The position numbers were made by a program, and so were the translations under genes. Below are positions 33,925 to 45,480 of a stretch of DNA of 64,000 nt, in pieces (within the stretch, counting starts at the first letter, position 1; each line of letters starts with the position of its first letter). The DNA comes from Alopecurus myosuroides (Eukaryota > Streptophyta > Magnoliopsida > Poales > Poaceae), in NCBI GenBank assembly GCA_028641055.1, contig CM054061.1:111360019-111424018 (forward strand), in the 5' to 3' direction. A model generated the notes under the pieces. The model did no database searches. It was not told the DNA's origin and was given only the letters and a program-made list of their open reading frames with translations.

Positions 33925-34740
33925 ATGGGTCTCAGCTACTACCCGCAGGTGGTTCGCATGACTCGCTGGGAGAGAACCGCCGGTTTTCCAGAGATGCTGA
34001 GAGACATGGTTACCTATCTGGGGTTCCGTTGGGCACCAGAGTACCAGGTCTACGAGCACCAGCGAGAGTTTGACCAGACTTGCTACCGGGCTATCGTCTA
34101 CATTCTGTCGGATGATGGTAGGAGCATTGCACACCAGTACGAGGCAGTAGGGTCCACAGTGGATATGGCCGTGCAGCAGGCAGCGTACGTGAGTCTCACC
34201 GTTCTCCGTGCTGACTACTGGGGGTTTGATAAGTCCAGTTTTCGTCACATCCCCCGTGGTTACATCACGGCAGCGGGAGTTCACTTCACTGTCCACCGCG
34301 ACCTGGATACCTACGAGACTGATAGCTCCAGGCTGCAAACCACTGCACAGTTCGCTAGGCACAGTGATGCCGTTGCTTCCACACTTGCTCAGGAGTTGGC
34401 CTCAGTCAGGGAGCAGCTCCACCTTGCTCTCACTCGTCTGGCGATGTACACCACAGACTTTGTTGGAGACGAGCGCTTTGCACGTGTCGTTCAGCCAGCT
34501 GGTCTTCCGTTGCCAGATGCTGGAGGTTACGAGCCGATCAGAGGCCCACTTCTCGACCTCGGAGCTGGTTACACAGGGATTCCCCGCTATGGAGCACAGG
34601 GACACGACGCTTTCTACTTCACCACACCGAGAGTTGCTCTCAGAGCAGTTCCTATCTACATGGATCGTCGTGATACCTACTTCCGTGGGATTCCTCCTCA
34701 CCGTATCTCTCGTCGTACTACTCACCGCCGTCCTGCGTGA
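33925..34740 (+). CDS. Extra ORF between PBS and gag of element B
   Basis: This is an open frame of 271 codons from ATG 33925 (MGLSYYPQVVRMTRWERTAG), directly after CATCTGCAG, which resembles a splice acceptor. The frame is open further upstream to 33757, but that part looks non-coding. The product is mixed acidic/basic, with AQELASVREQLHLALTRL as a possible short helical or coiled-coil segment and a basic C-terminus (HRISRRTTHRRPA). I recognise no domain. It is in a different frame from gag-pol and ends 211 bp before it. An ORF before gag is known from Ogre/Tat elements but I do not know it as a standard feature of chromodomain elements. Function unknown. Confidence 0.6.
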   Translation: MGLSYYPQVVRMTRWERTAGFPEMLRDMVTYLGFRWAPEYQVYEHQREFDQTCYRAIVYILSDDGRSIAHQYEAVGSTVDMAVQQAAYVSLTVLRADYWGFDKSSFRHIPRGYITAAGVHFTVHRDLDTYETDSSRLQTTAQFARHSDAVASTLAQELASVREQLHLALTRLAMYTTDFVGDERFARVVQPAGLPLPDAGGYEPIRGPLLDLGAGYTGIPRYGAQGHDAFYFTTPRVALRAVPIYMDRRDTYFRGIPPHRISRRTTHRRPA

Positions 34741-34951
34741 TGAGCATGGGAGTACCGTTGTATCCATTACTAGCTGTGTCTAGTTTATCCTTTCGTTTTC
34801 GAACCATGTATTGGTCTGTTGAATATTCTGATGTATTTGAACATGTGATGATGTACCTGTTGGTTATCTATTCATGCGTCGGAATAATCTATCTTTCGGT
34901 TACCAAGTATATCCTTTTCTGTTGTTGTGCTAAAATGAATTTCTGTTCAGG

Positions 34952-37900
34952 ATGCCTCCAACCAGGAACAACCCGCCTCCGCCACCACCAATGGGGGAAC
35001 TGTTAGCTCAGATGACCCAAGTGGTGACACAGATGGCCCAGATCCAGGCTAACCAGCACCACAACCAGAATGCTCCAAGGGTCACCATCAAGGACTTCCT
35101 CAGCTTGGGCCCAAAAGCTTTCGTGGCAACACGTGAGCCCCTGGATGCTGATGACTGGATCCGTGACGTAGCAAGAGCTCTGGAGATTGCTCATGTTGCA
35201 GAAGAGGATAAGGTCAAGTATGCCACCTACCTACTGAAGGGTCAGGCAGCTACTTGGTGGGAGAATTACCAGACCATGAGAGCTGGCTATCCTATCACCT
35301 GGGGATGTTTCAAGGATGCCTTCCTGAAGCACCACATCCCGGATGGTCTCATGGAAAAGATGCGTGAGGAATTCTGCTCTCTCAGACAGGGCAAGCTGGA
35401 CGTTCTCGGCTACCAGAACGAGTTCAATCGTCTCGCTCGGTACGCTGGTGACGAAGTGTCCACCGAAGCCAAGAAGATGGCAAGGTTCCGCCGAGGTTTT
35501 AACCCGGAACTGAAGTACGCTCTCACCAACATCAAGTGCAAGGACTTCGTGGAGCTCGTGAACACCGCGCTCAATGAGGAGAATGGGCGCAAGGCGTTCG
35601 AAGAGTCGCGCAAGCACTCGCGTGAGGGTGGTTCCTCCTCCAACATGACCACCCCTCCGCAGAAGCGCCGCATCTGGGTGCCAAATGGTGCTGTCACTCG
35701 GGCTCCAAATGCCCAAGCTTCTCCAGACTTTGGTCCCCGCCCACCCAACCCATCTCAGATGCAGGGTCAGAGGTTTCCGATGGGGCAGCCAAGGCCAGGT
35801 CCTTCTCGTGTCGTCACTTGCTACAAGTGCAAGGATACTGGACACTATGCTGATAAGTGCACTCAGAAGCAGCTACCCCTACCTCCTCGCCCCAACACCA
35901 ACCAGGCTATGGTTCGTGCTCCCCCGGCTAAAGCCTTCAACTCCAACAACAGGCCTGTCGGGAGGAACGCGAGGGTGAACCATATCAAGGCCGACAAAGC
36001 CGAGGAAGCTGCTGACGTCGTTCTCGGTATATTACCCGTAAACTCTATTCCAGCTAAAGTGTTGTTTGATACTGGAGCATCGCATTCATTTGTGTCAAAG
36101 ATTTTTGCAAAAGCATACAACCTAGTTCTGGTTCCGCTAAGCAATCAAATGACTGTTCACTCTCCGGGACCGCAAATGTTGACTTCCAAGATAAGCATGG
36201 ACAATGAGATCCTAATTGGAGGTCGCATATTCCTTGCTTCACTCATGTTGCTGGGAAATTCTGACATTGATGTCATTCTGGGTATGGATTGGTTGAAGAC
36301 CCACAAAGCTAAAATTGACTGTGCTCTAAAGTCAATAACTCTCTCCCACACTTCAGGCCAGATAGTCTATTCTCCATATGGATCAAATTCTGTTCAGCTG
36401 TTCAACCTCGATGCCAAACCCCTTCCTGCAATTGAAAATGTTCCGGTGGTTTGTGAATTCCCTGACGTCTTTCCAGAAGAGTTGCCAGGGATGCCTCCGG
36501 ACAGAGCAGTTGAGTTCGTGATCGAGCTTGAGCCAGGTACTGCTCCAATCTCTAAGCATCCATATAAGATAGCTCCTCCTGAACTGAAATTGTTGAAGGA
36601 GCAAATCGATATGTACATGGACAAAGGTTTCATTCAGCCTAGTTCCTCCGCTTGGGGTTGCCCAACTCTGTTTGTTGCCAAGAAGGATCAAACAAAAAGA
36701 CTCGTGGTTGACTATCGTCCTCTCAACGAGAAAACAATCAAGAACAAGTATCCACTTCCTCGTATCGATGATCTTTTTGATCAACTTGCTGGAGCCTCAA
36801 TATTCTCAAAGTTGGATTTGAGGATGGGGTACCATCAGATAAAGATCAGAAAGGAAGATATTCCTAAGACAGCTTTCACCACTCGTTACGGTCTATATGA
36901 ATACACCGTCATGTCCTTTGGTCTCACCAATGCACCGGCAACGTTCTCAAGACTCATGAATTCTGTCTTCCATGAATACCTCGACAAGTTCGTTGTGGTA
37001 TATCTTGACGACATTCTAGTCTACTCCAAATCCGAGGAAGAGCATGGAGAACACCTTCGTCTCACTCTCATGAAACTTCGCGAGCATCGTTTGTATGCCA
37101 AGTTTTCCAAATGTGAGTTCTGGATTCCAGAAGTTGCATATCTTGGTCATATCATCTCTGCCAAAGGCATTGCCATTGATCCTGAAAAGGTTAAGGCAAT
37201 TGTTGATTGGAAACGCCCTAAGACGGTGAAACAAGTTAGAAGCTTTCTTGGCTTGGCTAGCTATTGCCGTCGTTTCGTCCAAAACTTTTCCAAGATTGCC
37301 AAACCTCTCACTGATCTCACAAAGAAGGACAAAAAGTTCGTTTGGACTCCACAATGTGATGAGAGTTTCAACCTCCTGAAGACTAAACTAACTTCCACAC
37401 CTGTTCTAGTTGGCCCCGACACTACCAAACCTTTCCAGATATTCTGTGATGCATCTCTCCAAGGCCTAGGAGCAGTTCTTATGCAAGAACGTCAAGTTGT
37501 GGCTTATGCTTCACGTCAGTTGAACCCACATGAGCAAAACTATCCCACTCATGATCTTGAACTTGCAGCAGTTGTGTTTGCCCTCAAGAAATGGAGACAA
37601 TACTTGTTGGGTAACAAAACTAAAATCTTTTCCGATCATAAGAGTCTGAAATACATCTTCACTCAGCCAGATCTAAACCTCAGGCAAAGGAGATGGATTG
37701 AGAAGATTAAAGACTTTGATCTCACCATTTCTTACACTCCAGGCAAGGCTAATGTTATGGCCGATGCTCTCAGTCGCAAATCCTATTGCAATAATCTCAT
37801 GATCATGGAAAGCCAACCTCCACTTCATGAAGAATTCCAGAAGCTGAACCTTGGTCTTGTTCCCGAAGGATACCTTGCTAGCTTGACAGCCAGCCCAACT

Positions 37901-39340
37901 CTCGGGGACAAGATTCGTTGTGAACAACTTCGTGATGCTGAAATCAAGAAGATTGCAGAGCACGTCAAGGAAGGCAATGATAAGTTCAAGTCCTTCTCAA
38001 TTGATGACAAGGGAACTGTGTTCTTCGAAGGACGCATTGCAGTCCCTCAGATTCAAAGTCTCAAGGATATCATTCTCAAGGAGGCTCATGAAACTCCTCT
38101 ATCCATTCACCCTGGAAGTACAAAGATGTACCAGGATCTTAAGACTCTGTATTGGTGGTCTGGCATGAAACGTGAAATTGCTCAATACGTTTCTGAATGC
38201 GACGTTTGTCAACGTGTTAAGGCAGTCCATCAGAAGACAGCAGGTCTACTCCAACCTCTGAAAATTCCTGAGTGGAAGTGGGACATGATTGAAATGGACT
38301 TCGTTACTGGGTTTCCAAAGTCCAGAAAGGGCAACGATGCAATCTTCGTTGTTATTGATCGTCTCACTAAGGTTGCTCACTTCTATGCTGTAAAGGAAAC
38401 TATCTCAGCTAGCCAGTTAGCAGAGCTCTACATAGCAAAGGTTGTTCCCCTTCATGGTGTTCCATTGGAAATAAGCTCAGACCGTGGAAGTATCTTCACT
38501 TCTCATTTCTGGAAAAGCTTTCAAGAAGCTTTGGGCACCAAACTTCTGTTCAGCACAGCTTATCACCCTCAGTCTCAAGGGCAAGTCGAAAGAGTCAATC
38601 AGATTCTCGAGGATATGCTCAGAGCATGTGGTCTCTCCTTTGGCATGAAATGGGAGGATTGCCTTCCATATGCTGAATTCTCCTACAACAACAGCTACCA
38701 GGCAAGCCTAGGCATGGCACCATTTGAGGCACTGTATGGTCGCAGATGCAGGAGTCCAATCAATTGGTCTGGAGCTGGTGAACGTTCACTTTTAGGCCCT
38801 GACATTGTTAAGGAAGCCGAGGAGAAAGTTCGTATCATTCGTGACAATCTCAGGATTGCTCAGTCTCGTCAGAAGAGCTATTATGATAGCAAGCACAGGG
38901 ATATGGTCTATGCACCTGGTGATAAGGCATATCTCCGTGTAACTCCCCTCAGAGGCAGTCATCGTTTTGGTGTGAAAGGAAAGCTTGCACCAAGATACAT
39001 TGGCCCTTTCAACATCCTCTCAAGACGTGCAGAGAATGCTTATCGTCTTGAACTTCCAGAAAAACTATCCAAAGTGCATGATGTGTTCCACGTGTCACAA
39101 CTCAAGAAGTGTTTCAAAGATCCAGATCGTGCAGTTGATCATGATTCTATCGAACTGCAAGATGATCTATCTTACGAGGAGCACCCTATTCGTATTCTCG
39201 ATGAGACCGAGCGTAAGACTCGCAACAAGAGCACCAAGTTTTTGAAAGTCCAATGGTCGCATCATTCTGATAAAGAGGCAACGTGGGAGACCGAAGAGGA
39301 TCTTCGCAAGAAGTATCCGGACCTTTTCACATCTCAGTAG
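34952..39340 (+). CDS. gag-pol: gag-pol polyprotein of element B
   Basis: A single open frame of 1462 codons encodes the proteins for packaging, reverse transcription and integration of the retrotransposon. In order: gag ([14 protein letters not shown]), a CCHC zinc knuckle ([14 protein letters not shown], ~290-303) and aspartic protease (FDTGAS, D373). Next are reverse transcriptase (YLDD at 684-687) and RNase H (CDAS near 832). Integrase has a CDVC near 1083 and catalytic D1116, D1177 and E1213, the last two 36 apart (DX35E). The C-terminal chromodomain is ~1408-1459 ([14 protein letters not shown]). I see no stop or frameshift. The ATG follows TTCTGTTCAGG, a possible splice acceptor, so gag-pol may be made from a spliced RNA. 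Confidence 0.95.
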   Translation: MPPTRNNPPPPPPMGELLAQMTQVVTQMAQIQANQHHNQNAPRVTIKDFLSLGPKAFVATREPLDADDWIRDVARALEIAHVAEEDKVKYATYLLKGQAATWWENYQTMRAGYPITWGCFKDAFLKHHIPDGLMEKMREEFCSLRQGKLDVLGYQNEFNRLARYAGDEVSTEAKKMARFRRGFNPELKYALTNIKCKDFVELVNTALNEENGRKAFEESRKHSREGGSSSNMTTPPQKRRIWVPNGAVTRAPNAQASPDFGPRPPNPSQMQGQRFPMGQPRPGPSRVVTCYKCKDTGHYADKCTQKQLPLPPRPNTNQAMVRAPPAKAFNSNNRPVGRNARVNHIKADKAEEAADVVLGILPVNSIPAKVLFDTGASHSFVSKIFAKAYNLVLVPLSNQMTVHSPGPQMLTSKISMDNEILIGGRIFLASLMLLGNSDIDVILGMDWLKTHKAKIDCALKSITLSHTSGQIVYSPYGSNSVQLFNLDAKPLPAIENVPVVCEFPDVFPEELPGMPPDRAVEFVIELEPGTAPISKHPYKIAPPELKLLKEQIDMYMDKGFIQPSSSAWGCPTLFVAKKDQTKRLVVDYRPLNEKTIKNKYPLPRIDDLFDQLAGASIFSKLDLRMGYHQIKIRKEDIPKTAFTTRYGLYEYTVMSFGLTNAPATFSRLMNSVFHEYLDKFVVVYLDDILVYSKSEEEHGEHLRLTLMKLREHRLYAKFSKCEFWIPEVAYLGHIISAKGIAIDPEKVKAIVDWKRPKTVKQVRSFLGLASYCRRFVQNFSKIAKPLTDLTKKDKKFVWTPQCDESFNLLKTKLTSTPVLVGPDTTKPFQIFCDASLQGLGAVLMQERQVVAYASRQLNPHEQNYPTHDLELAAVVFALKKWRQYLLGNKTKIFSDHKSLKYIFTQPDLNLRQRRWIEKIKDFDLTISYTPGKANVMADALSRKSYCNNLMIMESQPPLHEEFQKLNLGLVPEGYLASLTASPTLGDKIRCEQLRDAEIKKIAEHVKEGNDKFKSFSIDDKGTVFFEGRIAVPQIQSLKDIILKEAHETPLSIHPGSTKMYQDLKTLYWWSGMKREIAQYVSECDVCQRVKAVHQKTAGLLQPLKIPEWKWDMIEMDFVTGFPKSRKGNDAIFVVIDRLTKVAHFYAVKETISASQLAELYIAKVVPLHGVPLEISSDRGSIFTSHFWKSFQEALGTKLLFSTAYHPQSQGQVERVNQILEDMLRACGLSFGMKWEDCLPYAEFSYNNSYQASLGMAPFEALYGRRCRSPINWSGAGERSLLGPDIVKEAEEKVRIIRDNLRIAQSRQKSYYDSKHRDMVYAPGDKAYLRVTPLRGSHRFGVKGKLAPRYIGPFNILSRRAENAYRLELPEKLSKVHDVFHVSQLKKCFKDPDRAVDHDSIELQDDLSYEEHPIRILDETERKTRNKSTKFLKVQWSHHSDKEATWETEEDLRKKYPDLFTSQ

Positions 39341-39364
39341 GGAATCTCGGGGCGCGATTCCTTC

Positions 39365-39378
39365 AAGGGGGGGCGTTT
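39365..39378 (+). other. Element B polypurine tract
   Basis: AAGGGGGGG followed by CGTTT immediately before the 3' LTR; primer for plus-strand synthesis. Confidence 0.8.
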
Positions 39379-42300
39379 TGTAACATCCAAGTATGAAAAC
39401 ATCCCTTAGTGGTTCAATTTCTTGTTTACTTTTAAGCAATGCATCATGTCATCATCTCATTGCATTTGTTATAGTTTCTGTTGCATTGTTTTCTTAATGA
39501 ATCAAACCTTGTTTTCACACTTGTCTGTTACAATCTTTTCAAACAAAGAATTGCAAAACAAAACCTCCCTTGTTTTCCAAATAATTCACTAAGTTTCACT
39601 TCTCAAGTTGTTTGTTTTAGTCAAACCAATATTTCAATCAATTAACTCAAACCATCTTCTAAATCCCAAACCAAGTTCAAATCAGTACATAATTGAACCC
39701 ATCAAAAATTCACCACCTTTGTGATCCTAAAAGTCAATTTTAAACCTAGGGGTAACCCTATTCAAATACATGTTTTTATTAATGGGTTAATAAATATTAA
39801 AATCCCTCTATTTTGGTTTCAAATACAAACTATCATTTTAAACTTCAAATTTTGAAATCCAAAGTTGGAATGTGGTTTCTAATTACTTAAAAAGCTTAAC
39901 TAATTTTTTCTGGATTTTTCTTTAAACAAAACCTTAACAAGTTTTTCCACAAACTGTTTCAGCAAAAAAAAAATAAAGCAGAAAAATAAAAAGCAAAGGA
40001 ACCAGCTGCGCGCGCGGCAGATAGCGCCAGCCCAGCCCACTAGCCCTACGCGCGCGCAGCAACCCAGCCCGCTCTCCTCACTTACCGCTTCGCCGCGCGC
40101 CAAGATTCGTGCCCCCATCTAATTTCCCCTTCGTCACCCCGTACGGCAGAAGATCCAGCGGAGCCACCGCGACCCCGACGCGACTCCGGCGGCCACCGGC
40201 GCTTTCCCCACCTATATAAGCATGCCCTAGGGCCCCCGTACCTACCCTATCGCTCTAGGGTTCCTCTCCGCCGCCAATCGCCTCCGGCATCGACGGATTC
40301 CTCCTCGGCTGCAACTCCACCGGCGGCCACCACTCTGAAGAACGCCATGGCGCCGCCGCGTTTAGCTCCCACCTAGCTACCAGCAAACCGCAAACGCTTC
40401 CCCACTCTTCCTTCTCCCTCTTGGACACCAGAAGGATCGCTGGTAAGCCCCAATTCGCCGTCGCGTTTCTCTCCTCCCTCCGGCCACCGTGCCATTCTTC
40501 TGAACCCGCACTTCCCGTCGCCGTTGCAGAGCTCGTCGTCCACGATCTCTCGCGGGAACCAGTAGCCCTCGCCGTCCTCTACACGTTGAACATCTCCGGG
40601 AGCCCGTAGCGCCACTGCTTCCTCTCCGTCGTCTTCGACACCTCCGCGGCCGCCGTCGTCACCCTCCGTCAGCACGCGTCGCCGTCGACCAATCTCGGTG
40701 AGCTCCACCGATTCCTTCCCTCCCTCTGCTGCTCTGCTACTGCACAGCGCGCACACCCACGTCCAGCATGCGCACACAGCTCAACCACGGCGAGCACGGC
40801 CGTGTTTTCACGCCGGCGAGCATCTCTGTTACTCTGTCAGTCGAGCATCGAACGTTCGTCAGTTTCGTCAGAAAAATTCAGACTTTTGCTCGCACCGTAA
40901 CCATATCCTCACTGCACTGCGTCTACTGATAACAAACGCGACTGCAACGCAGTGGTTCAGTGCTTGCGCTTGCACAGCGAGCTCGCGGGTTCGATCCCCG
41001 CGGCCGCAAATCTTTTTTTGGTATTTCTCCTCGCACGCGCGGCCCACCTGGCAGTGGCCCTCCTTGCCACGCTGGCCACGGGCCCTACCTGGCAGCGTGT
41101 AGGGGTAGTTCCTGCACGGTAACAAACGAATAAAAACGAATCTGTTTAAATTCCAATTTCTTTTAAATGGGCAGAATAAACCCCTAATTTGAAAATTCAA
41201 TAACTTTTAAAATATGAATCCAATAAATACAAACCTTATATGTACACTGATCCAAATTTTATAAACTTTCCAAATATTCCATTTGTGTTCTGTTTTGAGT
41301 TTTCAAAATTCATTTAAGTTTCAAATTTGAATAATTCAAATGCAAATTGAAGTAATTCATAACTAATTCATACTGTTTTCAAATAATTCAAATAAAATAT
41401 GTTTTTCACACCTTTTTGAATGTTCTATTATAATATAAAATTTGTTTTCTGGTTTGAATAATTTAAATTGCCTAAACTATTTAAATCTTGTTTAATTCAA
41501 TTAAAAATTGTTTAATATTGTTTAATTCATAACTAAATAATCCAAAGTCCAATTTCAAAATGTGAAACATGTAATCCAACTAAAATTTGATAACCTTTTC
41601 AAATATAAAATTTGTAAATTTTTTTGCACACCCTACTTGATGAAAACAATAATTGTTTGTGTACCATGTTTAAGTAACAAAATTCCAAATTTAATAAATG
41701 CTTTTCTAGATTGTTAACTATCATTCCAATTGCATTTAAATTGTTATGTTATTGTTATTCATCATGCATGCATCATGATAACAACTAACACCTACTAAAT
41801 AATCACTTGTTTCCACTTATTTTCAATGGATCCTTCCATATGCAACCCTTGCATATGGGTCCATTTAATTTGTGCTATCATGTTAGCTGGGTTACTTTGA
41901 TGCAACTATTAATTTGACATGCATCATCTTGATTGTGCACAATGCCATGAACATGATTGTTTACATTCCTGTTTTGTTTGTTTGCTTCTTCTCGGTTAGA
42001 CGACGACTACGTTGAGACCGACGATCCTTACGACACCACTACCCAGGACCTAGCTCAGTACCCGGCTGTTGAGCTTCCAGGCAAGTTATCACTCACATGA
42101 ATCATCGAGTTCCTTTCCACACTTGTTGTCGATACTATCCTTTTGTCTACTATTGCTAGCCCTATGTATCGTTGCTTGTTCTCCGAACCTATCACATGAT
42201 ACCCTAAACCAATGATATTGCCTCACCTCCATACCTACAGCCTTTGTTTGTTGCCTTAGTCCTACCTAGCATGCTTAGGGTTGCTTTTACTCGAGTCTGT

Positions 42301-43853
42301 TGTCGGTTACTACTTTTACTATCTTATTACTTGTACCGGGGGCTCGATGTTAATCAATCAATCCTGTTAATTGCTAATGGTAATAATATTTTGATGATAA
42401 GGCACCGGCAGGAGGCCCATGAGAGGTTTTGGAGCCTGCTAGTGTCGACCCTAATAGGAAAAGGGTCTTGTCTACTGATCCATGATGAGCGCACTATCCG
42501 CATGTGGGAAGCGAGTATGGGCGCCCCCCTCAACTTGACCTGATTCGCATCTCGTCCAAATCATCTCATTTAGTTCGTGTTTTCCATTTGCCGCATGCAT
42601 GTTTTTGCGAGCCCAGCGCAGGGTGGAACTTTTGTAGTCGGCATATAGGGGGACACGTTCTTAGAGTGCTATGAGGGTCCATTTTCTTCTGGGCTCGATT
42701 AGCCGTGCGCCCAAGGTGCTTTGGGCTTGATGCGGAGAATGGTTGGTTGTGTAGAGTACCCCGCTTGGTGGGAGGCATCCCATCTGGCGGGTTATTCTTG
42801 CGTGTACGACCAAATTGGTGCAACCCTGCAGGGATAATCTTCTCGAGAAGCCGTGTTTTCCGCGGTTATGGATTACTTGGTGAAAGTACTGGCTAACAAG
42901 TACTCAGGACAACTTCAACGTAATGATCAATCATGTTTCACCCAATGATTAATAGTTTGACTAGTAATAGGTTATTCACACAAATAACTTGATTCATCTT
43001 AATCCAACTGTGTGAGTTATCCTCGGGTTGCTTCTTTGGATAAGGGGCGAGATCCAGGATGGGTTTGGTTGAAGTTATCTTTCAGTTGGTTACAATCCTC
43101 GATCTTATCTTTTCTGTTAGCCAGAACTTGTAGTTATCTTCTGTAGTTGGTTAGAGCAGACAGCAGCAATTTTCTTATCACCCCTTTCTTCCGTTGATCC
43201 CAAGCATCAATGCTTGTGTTGACGGGTAACTCTTTGGTGAACTGTGAGTCTTGCTTGCCAGTACTTGGATGTACTGACCCCGTTGGGGCTGTGGTTTACG
43301 CAGAGTACGACTACGGCTACGATGACCACCAGGATGGCTACTTTGTGGAGTTCGACGAGACTGCAGACGAGTAGTTAGCTGGACCAGGGCTGGATCCAGG
43401 ACCTACGTGAATGGGCTTCGTCTTATTTATTTTCTCCGGCTTCTTAAGCCTGTTGGATTTGTCTGTACCCAGACACCCTTGATTGCTTCCGCTGTTGTAA
43501 TGGATGATATGTTGGGACATGTGTCCTCTGGATGATTGTATTCGCTATTTCTGCCTTAGTGAAGGCCAGTTGCAACTTTATTTCTATCTTTTGTGTCGTA
43601 GAGATAAGTTGTGATAATCATTCGTTCAAAGCTGTTGACGTACAGTGCGTGCTTGTTATGAAGTACGTCGACAGTAGTGCCTTTGACTCCTAATGGATAG
43701 TTTACATCGACGGTGGAATAGTAGGGCTTGTGTTGTCGCGCATAAGCGCAGGCCTACCAGGAAGCTGGGACGTGGGAGCAGTTATGCCCCATAATCCAAG
43801 CACCTACTATCCAGTTCGTACGATGAGTATCCCTTAGAAGCCAGGGTGCGACA
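39379..43853 (+). repeat. Element B 3' LTR (4475 bp)
   Basis: Nearly identical to 29074-33548, with the same length and about 20 single-base differences noticed by eye. It contains the same TATA box, tRNA-like segment and exon-like segments. Confidence 0.95.
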
Positions 43854-43858
43854 TCCGG

Positions 43859-44722
43859 CGTGTTCATCATCAACATCTACAGAAAGATCAGCTCCATCTC
43901 TCCACTGTAATCTCTTGGCAAACACGATGTATGATGCAATAATATATTCCCTTGATGTATTGTGTCTCCCCGTCTATGTTTGAGTAGTGAATTGTTCTTG
44001 GCAATGGTGAAATATTTCGTTGATTGGTTGCATACAAGTTTGTTATCTTCTATGATTGTCTTTATGTACAATATATGAGTGCACGCATATGTTGGGGAAT
44101 GCATGTAAGGTGATCACCGGTAGCATAATGGAGTGGTGGTGACTTGGGAGTGACAGTAACCTGAGACCGAGCCACAAAGTTAAGTTATTGGGGGATATAT
44201 ATAGGGGACCTTAGAACGTAAGGCTATGGTGGGACTTTATGTCTTAATCAATCTTGTGCAGTCATTTACTTGGCCACATGATCCATCATAAGGGGTTGTA
44301 GATCATTTACTTGACTATACTTATTCATGGCTCCTTCCTATAAGAAACAACTAAGACTAAAACATGTGCTTCACTAATTGTGACAACCACACGAACGAAA
44401 CACCTATTGCTAGAACACTTGCTTCCTTGAGATACTTGAGATATTTGCTGCTTGCTACTTGTGAAACTTGTTTAGAAACTTGCTTTAGGATTACTTGCAT
44501 TTTAAACTTGCTTCACTAGTTACTAGACAAACCACACTCCACGTCACTTGCTTTTAATTAGTTAGTTCCTTTTAGTCAAACTTATTGCTTTGCATAAACA
44601 GCCATATAAGAGGGTTATAGGGCTTTAGAGAATAGATAGCTTACCTTCAGCTCCTCGTGGGTTCGACACTCAAATACTTATCGAAAGGTACTACAATTGA
44701 TCTCTGCACTTGGGAGTCATCA
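43859..44722 (+). repeat. Element A 5' LTR, right piece
   Basis: Continues the A LTR after the TCCGG duplication and matches the 3' LTR to its end. The LTR terminates at GGGAGTCATCA. Confidence 0.9.
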
Positions 44723-44732
44723 AGCACTTTTC

Positions 44733-44750
44733 TGGCGCTGTTTCCGGGGA
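44733..44750 (+). other. Element A primer binding site (tRNA-Asp-like)
   Basis: TGGCGCTGTTTCCGGGGA lies ten bases after the LTR. It matches, with two changes, the TGGCGCCGTTGCCGGGGA complement of plant tRNA-Asp. Confidence 0.75.
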
Positions 44751-44825
44751 GCTTTGTGCTAAGCTTTTATTCTTGTTTGCATTGCATACTAACATATAAA
44801 CCTAAAGCACAAAAAAAATTATAAA

Positions 44826-45480
44826 ATGGAAAACAACCAAACAATTTTAGAACTGTATAATATCTACCTTGATTTAGGACATGAAGTGTTTGAGGAGAAA
44901 TTGAAAAATTATTTGCACAACAATCATAATTGTGGTAGTACTAACTCTTTGAACACCTTTTTTTCTAAGGAAAACCTTGAGCTTGGGGAAGTTTGTCTTG
45001 ATGAATATGATATTTTTAGTCCCCTACTATTGAGGATAAAAATGATATACTTGTTGATTCTATGGAAAGTTTTAATCTTGGGGAAGTTGGTTTTGATGAG
45101 CATGATATTTCTAGTTCCCCAAGCTTGGAGGAGAAAATTCACTTTGAATACTATGCCTCCTATATATGATGATTGCAATGAATATTATGAATGTTTAACT
45201 CCCACTATCACTAATGAGGATTTTACTTATGTGGAGAGTAGTGATTCTTTTATCCATGTGGCTCATGATAAGAATGTTTTATGTGATATTCATATTGTTT
45301 AATCTATTCATGATGCTACTGAAAATTATTATGAGAGAGGGAAACATGGTTACACATATTTCAACAATATTAAGTTTCCCCTCTTTATGCTGAAAGTATT
45401 GAAGTTGCACTTGATCTACCTTTCTATGCTTGCTATTATGTGCTTCTTTTATTTGTTTCATTACAAAATGCCAATGCATA
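44826..45480 (+). pseudogene. Degenerate ORF in element A internal region
   Basis: An open frame begins MENNQTILELYNIYLDLGHE. It loses frame near 45020, where a shifted frame reads EDKNDILVDSMESFNLGEV, and resumes with TPTITNEDFTYVESSDSF. It then passes a stop at 45302 into IHDATENYYERGKHGY. The acidic repeated LGEV(C/G)(L/F)DE motif is seen in other non-autonomous Triticeae LTR elements. It is not gag or pol, and its function is unknown. Confidence 0.45.

Larger units (their letters stand above)
29074..43853 (+). mobile_element. Ty3/gypsy retrotransposon B (chromodomain type), apparently intact
   Basis: This 14,780-bp element is flanked by TCCGG (29069-29073 and 43854-43858). It has equal LTRs of 4475 bp (TGTAACATCC...GTGCGACA), a PBS matching initiator tRNA-Met and an extra ORF before gag. 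It also has one uninterrupted gag-pol frame with protease, RT, RNase H, integrase and a C-terminal chromodomain, and a polypurine tract. Domain order, chromodomain, PBS and long LTRs suggest the Tekay/Del lineage of chromoviruses. The LTRs differ at about 20 positions by eye, so the insertion is recent. It lies inside the 5' LTR of element A. Confidence 0.92.

Noticed and set aside
34208..36784. Overlapping ORFs on both strands across the element B leader ORF and gag-pol
   Set aside because: Shadows of the real frames at 33925-34740 and 34952-39340.
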